From Candidatus Denitrolinea symbiosum (GTDB lineage Bacteria > Chloroflexota > Anaerolineae > Anaerolineales > Villigracilaceae), in the NCBI GenBank assembly GCA_017312345.1, contig BLAA01000001.1, positions 1,984,001 through 2,048,000 of the forward strand: DNA of 64,000 nt. Reading direction: 5' to 3'. Every line of letters starts with the position of its first letter. Position 1 is the stretch's first letter. The notes under the pieces are model-generated. The model saw only the letters and a list, made by a program, of their open reading frames with translations. It made no database searches and was not told the origin of the DNA. Positions 50,113 through 57,554 of the stretch are shown in pieces. A program made the position numbers and the translations under genes.

Positions 50113-51444
50113 ATGATCCCTCCCGACGCGTTCGCGTCTCATACTTTGTCTCGTCATCCCGAAGGGGAGCGCGTCCAGCGGATTCTCGCCGCAGCCATCC
50201 GATCGGCGGAAGCGGGCGCGGCGGTGAGACGATTCCTCCGCCGGGAATCGGATTCTCTCTTCGTGGACGGGCGGGAATATCCACTGGACAAAATCGGGCG
50301 CGTCCGCGTCCTCGGGCTGGGGAAGGCCTCCCCGGCCATGACCCTGCCTCTCGCGGACCTCCTCCCGGATCGCGCCACCCGCGGCCTGCTCATTCCAAAA
50401 GCGACTCCCGTCCACGCCCCGGACGGATTCGACCTCCAACCCGGCGGGCATCCCGTCCCCAGCGAGGCGAGTCTGCGCGCCGGGCAAAAGGCCCGCGGCC
50501 TCGTCCGCGGCCTCGATGAAAACGACCTGCTCATCTGCCTGATCTCCGGCGGTGGCTCCGCGTTGATGACCCTGCCGCACGCGGGCGTCGGCCTCCCCGA
50601 CCTGCGCGCGTTGACGTCCGACCTGCTGGCCTGTGGCGCGCGCGTGAACGAGGTCAACATCCTCCGCCGTCATCTCGACTCTCTTAAAGGAGGCGGGTTG
50701 GCGCGGCTTGCCTCCCCGGCGAGAGTCGTCAGCCTGATCCTGTCGGACGTGGTCGGGAATCCGCTGGAGGCTATCGCCTCGGGACCGACCGCGCCCGACC
50801 CGTCCACCCGCGAGGACGCGCGGCGCGTGTTGGAAAAATATGGGCTGGCGGAAAAAGTCCCCGCGCCGATTCTCGAAGCGCTGGAGACGAACCCCGAAAC
50901 GCCGAAGCCCGGCGACGCGCTGTTCGAGCGCGTACAAAACGTCGTCGTGGGGAGCAACGCGCGGGCCGCGGAGTCCGCTTGCAGTCAGGCGCGAAGCGAG
51001 GGGTTTCATCCTGTTTGGCTGGGCGACGACTGGCAGGGCGAGGCGCGCGACGTCGGGCGCGAACTGTCCCGAATTTTAAAGTCGGCCTCCGAGCCGCGTC
51101 CGTTTTGTCTCGTCGCGGGCGGCGAGACGACCGTCGCCGTGCGCGGGCGCGGACGCGGCGGGCGCAACCAGGAACTCGCGCTGGCGGCCGTCCGCGAACT
51201 CGCGGGGAGACGCGACCTGCTGCTGGTCACTCTCGCCACCGACGGCGAGGACGGCGTCACCGACGCGGCGGGCGCGGTCGTCTCCGGCGGGACGCTGGCG
51301 CGCGGCCTGGGTTTGGGACTCGTCCCCGAATCCTTTTTAGCCGAGAACGATTCGTATTCCTATTTCAGCGCGCTGGGTGATTTGCTAAAACCGGGCCCGA
51401 CCGGGACGAATGTGAACGACTTGATGTTTTGCTTCGGGTTGTGA
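50113..51444 (+). CDS. Glycerate 2-kinase (GckA/MOFRL family)
   Basis: 443 residues from ATG 50113; the ORF upstream of this ATG has no family similarity. DUF4147/MOFRL pattern: VRVLGLGKASPAMTLPLADL, GHPVPSEASLRAGQKARGL, DENDLLICLISGGGSALMTL (GGGSA), VNILRRHLDSLKGGGLARLA, VSLILSDVVGNPLEAIASGP and the C-terminal CLVAGGETTVAV, RGGRNQELALAAVRE, ATDGEDGVTDAAGA, FLAENDSYSYFSALGD and GPTGTNVNDL. It phosphorylates D-glycerate to 2-phosphoglycerate. It stands alone and converges on modA. Confidence 0.94.
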   Translation: MIPPDAFASHTLSRHPEGERVQRILAAAIRSAEAGAAVRRFLRRESDSLFVDGREYPLDKIGRVRVLGLGKASPAMTLPLADLLPDRATRGLLIPKATPVHAPDGFDLQPGGHPVPSEASLRAGQKARGLVRGLDENDLLICLISGGGSALMTLPHAGVGLPDLRALTSDLLACGARVNEVNILRRHLDSLKGGGLARLASPARVVSLILSDVVGNPLEAIASGPTAPDPSTREDARRVLEKYGLAEKVPAPILEALETNPETPKPGDALFERVQNVVVGSNARAAESACSQARSEGFHPVWLGDDWQGEARDVGRELSRILKSASEPRPFCLVAGGETTVAVRGRGRGGRNQELALAAVRELAGRRDLLLVTLATDGEDGVTDAAGAVVSGGTLARGLGLGLVPESFLAENDSYSYFSALGDLLKPGPTGTNVNDLMFCFGL

Positions 51445-51458
51445 ATTCGACAGGGCAA

Positions 51459-52253
51459 CTATGGGGCCGCGGCGATGAACCCGTATTTTGTCAAAATGGC
51501 CTGTCCCTCGGGAGATAAGACCAGCGCGACGAAGGCTTTGGCGAGGTCCGCGTTTTTGCCGTCCGCAATGGGGGCGATGGGATAGACGGCGATGGAGTTC
51601 AGGGCGTCGGGGATGTCGAGATAGCCCAATTTTTCCGCGGCGATTTGATAGTCGGTGACGTAGACGATGCCGGCGTCGGCCTCTCCCAGCGAGACTTTCG
51701 TCACGACGGCTTTCACGTCGGTTTCATACGAGACCACGTTCGCGAGGACGCGGTCTTTGAAGTCCGCGTCGAAGGCTGGGTCTTGAATCGCCTTGTCGAG
51801 GAAGTCGAGACTGTACTGCCCCACCGGGACGGATTTGTCGGCCAGGTCGAGTTTCAGGCCGGGTTTGGCGAGGTCTTGCAGGGCGGCGACTCCGGCGGGG
51901 TTGTCTTTGGGGAAGATCGCCACGAGACGGTTGCTGGCAAAGATGACAGAGGCGCCCGCGGCCACGCGCCCGGATACGATCGCGGCGTCCATGTACTTTT
52001 GATTGGCGCTGGCAAAGACATCGGCGGGCGCGCCCTGGTCGAGCTGCTGGGCCAGTTGCTGCGAGCCGCCAAAGTTGAAGGCGACAGTCACGCCGGGGTG
52101 TTGACTCTCGAACAGCCTCCCCAGTTCGGCGAAGGAATCCGTCAGGGAGGCCGCGGCCAGCACGGTCAGGACGCGGGGCGTGGATGTTCGCGGCGCGCAG
52201 GCGCCCGCCAGCAGGGTGATTCCAAGAATCAGGGAGAGAAATTTGGAACGCAT
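51459..52253 (-). CDS. modA: Molybdate ABC transporter substrate-binding lipoprotein
   Basis: 264 residues. Lipoprotein signal ending LLAGACAPR (lipobox LAGAC), then the ModA pattern: LTVLAAASLTDSFAELGRLF, VAFNFGGSQQLAQQLDQGAP, ADVFASANQKYMDAAI, FASNRLVAIFPKDNP, SVPVGQYSLDFLDKA, VSLGEADAGIVYVTDYQIAA. The Ser and Tyr ligand residues of the oxyanion pocket are in the expected places. It binds molybdate or tungstate outside the membrane. Last gene of the padR-trmO-modB-modA run; no modC ATPase follows. Confidence 0.94.
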   Translation of the reverse strand: MRSKFLSLILGITLLAGACAPRTSTPRVLTVLAAASLTDSFAELGRLFESQHPGVTVAFNFGGSQQLAQQLDQGAPADVFASANQKYMDAAIVSGRVAAGASVIFASNRLVAIFPKDNPAGVAALQDLAKPGLKLDLADKSVPVGQYSLDFLDKAIQDPAFDADFKDRVLANVVSYETDVKAVVTKVSLGEADAGIVYVTDYQIAAEKLGYLDIPDALNSIAVYPIAPIADGKNADLAKAFVALVLSPEGQAILTKYGFIAAAP

Positions 52254-52286
52254 GGTTTCTCCGGTGAAGCGAAAGGATGGCGGCGG

Positions 52287-53147
52287 TTATTTGTCCACGA
52301 TCTCCGGGTCGGTTTCGCGCCTGCGGTAGAGCAGGCCTTTGACGACCATCAGGATCGCGAACGAAAAGCAGACCAGGATGATGGACAGGGCGATGGCGAC
52401 GTTGAGATCCGTCTCGAAGCCGACGTAGATCGCCAGAGGCATGGTTTGAGTCCTTCCCTGAAAGTTGCCCGCGAACAGGATGGTGGCGCCGAACTCGCCG
52501 AGGGCGCGCGCCCACGTCATCACGCCGCCGCTGACGAGCGCCGTCCACGAAAGCGGCAGGGTCACGTAGCGGAAGGTCTGCCAGCGGCTGGCGCCGTCCA
52601 ACGCGGCGGCCTGCTTCAGTTCCGTGTCGATGCTGGAGAAGCCGATCGCGGCGGCCTTGACGTAAAACGGCGCGGCGACGAAAGTCTGCGCCATGACGAC
52701 CGCGGCGAGCGTGAACGGGATGTTGATTCCGAGCGGCGCAAGGATCGGCGCCAGCAGGCCGCGGCGTCCGAAAGCCATCAGCAGCGCCATCCCCGCGACC
52801 GAGGGCGGGAGGACCGTGGGCAGGTCAACGATGGTGTCCACGATGTGGTGGAAGCGGAAGTCCCGCCGCGCCAGGATGTAGGCGACCGGCGTCCCCGCCA
52901 AAAGCGCGGCGGCTGTGGACGTCAGCGACGAGACCAGGCTCAGCCGGATCGCCATCCCGACTTGCGGCTGTCCCAGGGCGTCTATAAAATCGTCGAATGA
53001 GGCGCGCAGAAAGAGCGCGGCCAGCGGGAGGGTGATGAAGACGAGCAGCGGCAGGGCGAGGAGATCCCACAAGCGGTCGAGACCCGGTCTAACTGTCCGC
53101 GTGCGTTCCGGCCGATGGGCGAGTTTCATTTCTCTGACGGAGGGCAT
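52287..53147 (-). CDS. modB: Molybdate/tungstate ABC transporter permease
   Basis: 286 residues with six hydrophobic segments. Key motifs: GTPVAYILARRDFRFHHIVD, DLPTVLPPSVAGMALLMAFG and the EAA-type loop GALAREFGATILFAG-like segment (ARALGEFGATILFAGNFQGR), then TQTMPLAIYVGFETDLNVAI. It forms the membrane channel with ModA outside. Start MPSVREMKL at 53147 is 6 bp after the trmO stop; MKLAHRPER (53129) is an alternative. The partner ATPase ModC is not in the window and may be encoded elsewhere. Confidence 0.93.
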   Translation of the reverse strand: MPSVREMKLAHRPERTRTVRPGLDRLWDLLALPLLVFITLPLAALFLRASFDDFIDALGQPQVGMAIRLSLVSSLTSTAAALLAGTPVAYILARRDFRFHHIVDTIVDLPTVLPPSVAGMALLMAFGRRGLLAPILAPLGINIPFTLAAVVMAQTFVAAPFYVKAAAIGFSSIDTELKQAAALDGASRWQTFRYVTLPLSWTALVSGGVMTWARALGEFGATILFAGNFQGRTQTMPLAIYVGFETDLNVAIALSIILVCFSFAILMVVKGLLYRRRETDPEIVDK

Positions 53148-53153
53148 AAACGC

Positions 53154-53603
53154 TTATTGACGCGGCCTGGCCGCGTACCATCCCACTTTGTCGGCCGGGT
53201 GGACGTCGAAGTCCGGGACGTACGGTTTGATGTCCAGCAGGGGAGTTCCGTCCAGCATGTCTACCGATTGGACGTTGAGAAATCGTCCGTGTCGTTCGAG
53301 CAGGCGCACCGTCGAAATGCCGATCGGGTTCGGGCGGCGATAGAAGCGGGTGGCGAATACGCCGTGCAGTTGATCGTCGAGGAAGGGCTTGACCAGCAAG
53401 TCGGTCTGGTCGAGCGCCTGGTGGAAGACGTAGATCAGGATCAAATGCGAAAGTCCGTCCACGCTTTGCAGCCCGGCTTCGTATTCGGGATGGACCTCGA
53501 CCTCGCCCAGCGCCGTCGAACGCGAGGATTGGATGGGCATCCCGTCCGGTCCTTTGAACGGGGTGTGGATTACGCCGATGGGCTTCATGCAAAAAACGGT
53601 CAT
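53154..53603 (-). CDS. TrmO/TsaA-family protein (tRNA m6t6A37 methyltransferase-like)
   Basis: 149 residues from ATG 53603, whose ATGA overlaps the padR stop. TrmO motifs: MKPIGVIHTPFKGPDGMPIQ, GEVEVHPEYEAGLQSVDGLS, HLILIYVFHQA, GVFATRFYRRPNPIGISTVR and LDGTPLLDIKPYVPDFD. Members methylate N6-threonylcarbamoyladenosine 37 using SAM. Here it lies within a molybdate-uptake operon, so a role linked to oxyanion metabolism cannot be excluded. The longer ORF start at 53882 overlaps padR and is rejected. Confidence 0.9.
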   Translation of the reverse strand: MTVFCMKPIGVIHTPFKGPDGMPIQSSRSTALGEVEVHPEYEAGLQSVDGLSHLILIYVFHQALDQTDLLVKPFLDDQLHGVFATRFYRRPNPIGISTVRLLERHGRFLNVQSVDMLDGTPLLDIKPYVPDFDVHPADKVGWYAARPRQ

Positions 53604-54151
53604 TTCGATGTTCCAATCTTCCGGTCCCAGTCGTCCAGCCAGCTTAACGTGGTTTCCAGTTGTCCGAGCCGAAGTTCCAAACTCATGCGGTTGTGGATTT
53701 GATCGTCGGGTAGGGCGGACAGCGTCGCCTGCAATCGTTGGATGTGTTTCCACGCCTCCTCTTTTTGGGCGCGGAAGGCCGAGGCGGTTTTCTCGGGGAA
53801 GTACATTTGGATGAAATACAGGCGGGTGACGAATTCCATGCGGATGGCGCGCGTGCTTCCGCCGCTGGGAGTCTCCAGCCAACCGAGGAAGCGGGCGCGT
53901 CCCTGCCCGGTCATCTTCAACAACAGGCGGGGCGGCAGTTTTTCCTGGGGAATCTCCTCTCCTGAAATGTCCCCGCGTTTTTCGAGCCGCTTCAAGATGG
54001 CGTAAGCCTGGCTTTGGCTGAGATGCCAGACCTGTCCTAGGTCCGCCGCGACTTTGCGATGCAAATCGTAACCGTGCGCCGGGGCGCGGTAAAGCAGACC
54101 GAGCAAAGCCATTTCTGGCGATAACGTTCCGATGTAATGCGGCTTGTCCAT
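53600..54151 (-). CDS. PadR-family transcriptional regulator
   Basis: 183 residues from ATG 54151. The winged-helix part is clear: LSPEMALLGLLYRAPAHGYD, LHRKVAADLGQVWHLSQSQA, YAILKRLEKRGDISGEEIPQ. The C-terminal helices (EKTASAFRAQKEEAWKHIQR) would form the dimer. It heads trmO-modB-modA with a 4-bp overlap to trmO, taking the place usually held by ModE. A perfect 23-bp palindrome covers its start, so autoregulation is likely. The ligand is unknown. Confidence 0.9.
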   Translation of the reverse strand: MDKPHYIGTLSPEMALLGLLYRAPAHGYDLHRKVAADLGQVWHLSQSQAYAILKRLEKRGDISGEEIPQEKLPPRLLLKMTGQGRARFLGWLETPSGGSTRAIRMEFVTRLYFIQMYFPEKTASAFRAQKEEAWKHIQRLQATLSALPDDQIHNRMSLELRLGQLETTLSWLDDWDRKIGTSK

Positions 54152-54172
54152 ATACTCACTGAGTGAGTATAT
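54150..54172. promoter_or_regulatory. Perfect 23-bp palindromic operator overlapping the padR start and its -10 box
   Basis: The arms ATATACTCACT (54150-54160) and AGTGAGTATAT (54162-54172) are exact inverse complements around one base. On the minus strand TTGCGC and TATACT are separated by 17 bases, and the TATACT is inside the palindrome. A bound dimer would cover both -10 and start codon. Confidence 0.78.
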
Positions 54173-54209
54173 CAAATTGTCTCAAGCCGCGCAAGAGATT
54201 TGGATCTTT

Positions 54210-56216
54210 TTACGGCCCCCCGTACTCGAATCCCCCGATGTCGGGCGCGGCGCCGAGGTAGGAATCGTTGATCCCGGGGATGACCGCGCCTCGGTCAATG
54301 TTTGGACTCGTCGGCAGGAGGGAGAAGTCGCCGCCGGGGGCGTTGACGAATCCGGGCGGGGACTCGTGGCCGTTGCATTCCAATCCCGTCGCGGCGCAGA
54401 GCAGGGGCATGCTCGGGTAGTCCACCGTCTCCCAGCGGAAGCGGGGGAGCGAGGCGTCGCGGGTGGTATGCCAGTTGTCGAAGTCCCAGTCCATGCCCGA
54501 TGAATCGTAGAGGGACTCTTCAAAGGCGAATCCGTTTCCTTGAAAAATATTGTTTCGCATCACAGCATTGTGACCGATGGTGATCATGCTCATAGCGTTC
54601 AAGTCGGGCGCGTCGGCGTAAAACGTGTTGTGATAGAAGTACACTACGCCATCGGGATAGCGCGCCCACTTGACGCTCGTGCTGGTGAAATGGGTGAACA
54701 GATTGCGGATGACCCACACTGGTCCCACCGTGATAGGCGCGTTGGAAAAACCGACCAGCATTGTATCCACGCGGTTACCGCGGAAGCGGTGGTTCACGCA
54801 GGCGCCCTCGGGTTCGAGTCCGTCGTCGCTGATGTGGTCCAGCGTGTTGTCGTAGATGTCGGCGTCGCGGGCGATCTCGGGGTTGTCAATGCCCGCGGTC
54901 GTTCCCGTGTAAATGCCGTTGAAAAAATTGTGGATGCGGTTGCCGCGCACGATCGCGCCGACGTGTCCGCGCAGGATGACGCCGGTTCCCTCCGCGTACG
55001 TTCCCTTGGCCGCGTCCCACTCGATTTCGTCCACGCCCGGGTCGGAGATTTCATTGAACTCGATGCGCGCGTCGTTGCCCCGCGCGGGATCGCCGCCCTC
55101 CCAGTTGACGTAGATTCCCTTTTGCAAATTGTGGATGCGGTTGTTGCGGATGACCAGATGCGACGCGTTGAGCGCGCAGATGCCGCACCCGCCGCTGGCG
55201 CGTCCGAAATACCCGATGTCGAATCCCTCGATCCAGATCCAGTCGCGGCCGTCCACGGTGAACGCTTCATCCAGGACGGCGGCGCGCCACGCGTGACCAG
55301 ACGGTTCGTCCGCGCTTCGGACGTAGAGCCAGCCTCCTTTCGCATCGTGGAACCAGCCCTCGGTTACGGTCGTCTGCGCCTCGCCGCGGCTTCTCAACAG
55401 CGACTTCATGTCGGCATATCGGTGAAAATATTTTCCGTCGCGCGCCAGGTAGCCGACGCGTTCTTTCAACCTGAAAGACCATACTTGATAAGCGTCTTTG
55501 ACGCTGTTCCACTCGCCCTCCAAAACCGCCGAGCCATCGATCATCGCGCCAGTCCCCGCGGCCTTCACCTGGATCCACGCGCCCTCCGCGCCTGAAGTTG
55601 GGAAGGTGATTTCCTCGCGGTAGATTCCATCGGCCACCAAAACTTGCGTCCCTGCCGTGGCGCGATCTACGCCCTCTTGAATCGTCTGCAACGGCGCGGA
55701 TGCGGAACCGTCTCCGCCTGCGGGCGCGCTGGCGTCCACGTAAACGACCGTCTGCGGGACGAACGTCAGCGCTTCGGGCTGGGTCGTCAACGCGCCGCTG
55801 ATCTCGGACGAGTCGCTCGTCACTTTGACAAAATATTTTGTGGACTCGCTCAGCCCGAACAGACTCCCGACTAACCGACCGTCATCAATCCGAATCAGCG
55901 GATGGCCCTCGCGCCAGTCCGCGTCCGCGTGGGAGCGGTAGAGGAGTTCTGCTGTCTTCGGCAGATTCTCCCCGCGGATGTAGACTCCCGCCGTCTCGAT
56001 GTTGGCAACCAACTCGATCTGCGCCGACGCGAACGCGCCGCTGGGACTCGTCAGCGTGGGTTCGTAGATCGGAGCAGGAGACGGCGCGGGGTCGGTGGGA
56101 AGCGTTATCGCGGAAGGCGGGGGAGGCGCGTCGGGCGTCGCGGTCAGACCAGGAGGCGCGCAATCCGTCAATGTAAACGTCAACAGAATCAGGAGGAAAA
56201 TTTTTTTAGTTCGCAT
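54210..56216 (-). CDS. Right-handed parallel beta-helix lipoprotein with N-terminal Fn3-like domain
   Basis: 668 residues from ATG 56216 (MRTKKIFLLILLTFTLTDCA; lipobox-like LTDC). A Pro/Thr linker, then an Fn3-like domain (IELVANIETAGVYIRGENLP ... SGALTTQPEA), the DUF1565-type entry VVYVDASAPAGGDGSASAPL, and a long PbH1 ladder: HLVIRNNRIHNLQKGIYVNW, AIVRGNRIHNFFNGIYTGTT, DADIYDNTLDHISDDGLEPE, NHRFRGNRVDTMLVGFSN. It ends DIGGFEYGGP, a common end of such proteins. Extracytoplasmic; a polysaccharide-acting or binding role is inferred. The architecture parallels the lipoprotein at 38.9-40.7 kb. An in-frame ATG at 56237 is a weaker start. Confidence 0.86.
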   Translation of the reverse strand: MRTKKIFLLILLTFTLTDCAPPGLTATPDAPPPPSAITLPTDPAPSPAPIYEPTLTSPSGAFASAQIELVANIETAGVYIRGENLPKTAELLYRSHADADWREGHPLIRIDDGRLVGSLFGLSESTKYFVKVTSDSSEISGALTTQPEALTFVPQTVVYVDASAPAGGDGSASAPLQTIQEGVDRATAGTQVLVADGIYREEITFPTSGAEGAWIQVKAAGTGAMIDGSAVLEGEWNSVKDAYQVWSFRLKERVGYLARDGKYFHRYADMKSLLRSRGEAQTTVTEGWFHDAKGGWLYVRSADEPSGHAWRAAVLDEAFTVDGRDWIWIEGFDIGYFGRASGGCGICALNASHLVIRNNRIHNLQKGIYVNWEGGDPARGNDARIEFNEISDPGVDEIEWDAAKGTYAEGTGVILRGHVGAIVRGNRIHNFFNGIYTGTTAGIDNPEIARDADIYDNTLDHISDDGLEPEGACVNHRFRGNRVDTMLVGFSNAPITVGPVWVIRNLFTHFTSTSVKWARYPDGVVYFYHNTFYADAPDLNAMSMITIGHNAVMRNNIFQGNGFAFEESLYDSSGMDWDFDNWHTTRDASLPRFRWETVDYPSMPLLCAATGLECNGHESPPGFVNAPGGDFSLLPTSPNIDRGAVIPGINDSYLGAAPDIGGFEYGGP

Positions 56217-56302
56217 GATTGGGCAATTACAAAACATTCCGCTAAAAAAAGCAACCCCATTTCTGAGACGATATGGTTAAATAGCCGTGTCTGGCAAAAC
56301 CT

Positions 56303-56341
56303 GACGCCTGACGCCTGAAACCTGACACCTGAAACCTGCCC
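56303..56341. repeat. Dispersed spacer repeat (CCTGACACCTGAAA type) directly before the MFS gene
   Basis: CCTGACGCCTGACGCCTGAA, then ACCTGACACCTGAAACCTG. It lies between the lipoprotein gene and the MFS transporter and occupies the place where a ribosome site should be; the MFS start that follows is a TTG. Confidence 0.72.
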
Positions 56342-56342
56342 C

Positions 56343-57512
56343 TTGTCCTCGATCTACCTCCTCATCGAATTTCTCGACGAACTCGTCTATGGCGTGGGCG
56401 AAACCGCCTGGCCGCTGATGCGCGACGACCTGCATCTCACCTACACCCAGATCGGCCTGCTCCTCAGCCTGCCGGGAATCATCGCCGCCTTCATCGAACC
56501 CTTCATCGGCATCCTCGGCGACGTATGGAAACGCCGCGCCCTCATCCTCGCGGGCGGCGTGTTCTTCACGCTCTCCCTCCTCCTCGCCTCCGCGAGTTTT
56601 TCATTCATCCTCCTGCTTTCAGCCTTCATCCTTTTCCACCCCTCCTCCGGCGCGTTCGTCTCTCTTTCCCAGGCCTCGTTGATGGACTCCGACACGGACC
56701 GCCACGAACAAAACATGGCGCGCTGGACTTTAGCCGGTACGCTCGGAGTCCTCGCCGGCCCGCTGCTGCTCGGACTCTTCGTCTACCTCGGACTCGGCTG
56801 GCGCGGGACTTACGCCCTGCTCGCTTCCCTCTCGACCCTCATCCTGCTCCTCGCCTTCAAGCGGATTCCCCCCGACGCGTTTCCCGCCTCCCGTCCCTCC
56901 TTCGGCCTCCTCCTCGACGGCTTCCGCGCCGCCCTCGCCGCGCTCAAACGGAAGGAAGTCTGGCGCTGGCTGCTGCTCCTCGAATTCTCCGACCTGATGC
57001 TGGACGTCCTCCTGAGTTATCTCGCTCTCTACTTTGTAGACGTGGCGCGCGTCGCCGAAACCCAGGCGGGCGTCGCCGTCGCCTTTTGGCTGGCTCTCGG
57101 TCTCTTCACCGACTTCGCCTTCATCCCCTTCATTGACCGCCGGCCCGACAGCGTCAAATTCCTTCGTCTCACCGCCGCCGCGCAGATGGTCTTCTTCCCG
57201 CTCTTCTTGCTCGTTCCCGGCTTCCTTCCAAAACTGGTTATGATTACCTTCGTCAACTTCTTCAACACCGGCTGGTATTCCATCCTGCAAGGGCGGCTCT
57301 ACTCCGCCCTCCCCGGTCAAAGCGCCAGCCTCATGGCGATCGGCGCGGTGACGACTCCCATCGCCAAACTCCTGCCTCTCCTGATCGGCTTCCTCGCCGA
57401 CCGCTTCGGCCTCCAAGCCGCGATGTGGCTCCTCCTCCTCGGGCCCATCGCCCTCCTCGTCGGCCTCCCCAAAAACGGCCAGCCGTCAACCCGCCCCGCC
57501 GCTGATGCCTGA
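56343..57512 (+). CDS. Major facilitator superfamily transporter
   Basis: 389 residues with about 11-12 hydrophobic segments: IYLLIEFLDELVYGVGETAW, IGLLLSLPGIIAAFIEPFIG, the loop-2/3 GDVWKRRALILAGGVFFTLS (GxxxDRxGRR-like), LVGPLLLGLF-type helices and LASLSTLILLLAFKRIP. The start appears to be TTG 56343: a TGA stop lies in frame at 56316-56318 and there is no ATG between. The stop codon is in the next spacer repeat. Substrate unknown; the family includes fosmidomycin- and sugar-type exporters. Confidence 0.85.
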   Translation: MSSIYLLIEFLDELVYGVGETAWPLMRDDLHLTYTQIGLLLSLPGIIAAFIEPFIGILGDVWKRRALILAGGVFFTLSLLLASASFSFILLLSAFILFHPSSGAFVSLSQASLMDSDTDRHEQNMARWTLAGTLGVLAGPLLLGLFVYLGLGWRGTYALLASLSTLILLLAFKRIPPDAFPASRPSFGLLLDGFRAALAALKRKEVWRWLLLLEFSDLMLDVLLSYLALYFVDVARVAETQAGVAVAFWLALGLFTDFAFIPFIDRRPDSVKFLRLTAAAQMVFFPLFLLVPGFLPKLVMITFVNFFNTGWYSILQGRLYSALPGQSASLMAIGAVTTPIAKLLPLLIGFLADRFGLQAAMWLLLLGPIALLVGLPKNGQPSTRPAADA

Positions 57513-57552
57513 CACCTGACCCCTGACACCTGACACCTGAAACCCAAACCCC
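57506..57552. repeat. Dispersed spacer repeat (CCTGACACCTGACCC type) between MFS gene and hemW
   Basis: TGATGCCTGACACCTGACCC, CTGACACCTGACACCTGAAA. The first TGA in GCCTGACACC is the MFS stop codon, so the repeat supplies the gene end. The same word is found at 56303-56341 and in hypF. Confidence 0.75.
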
Positions 57553-57554
57553 GC

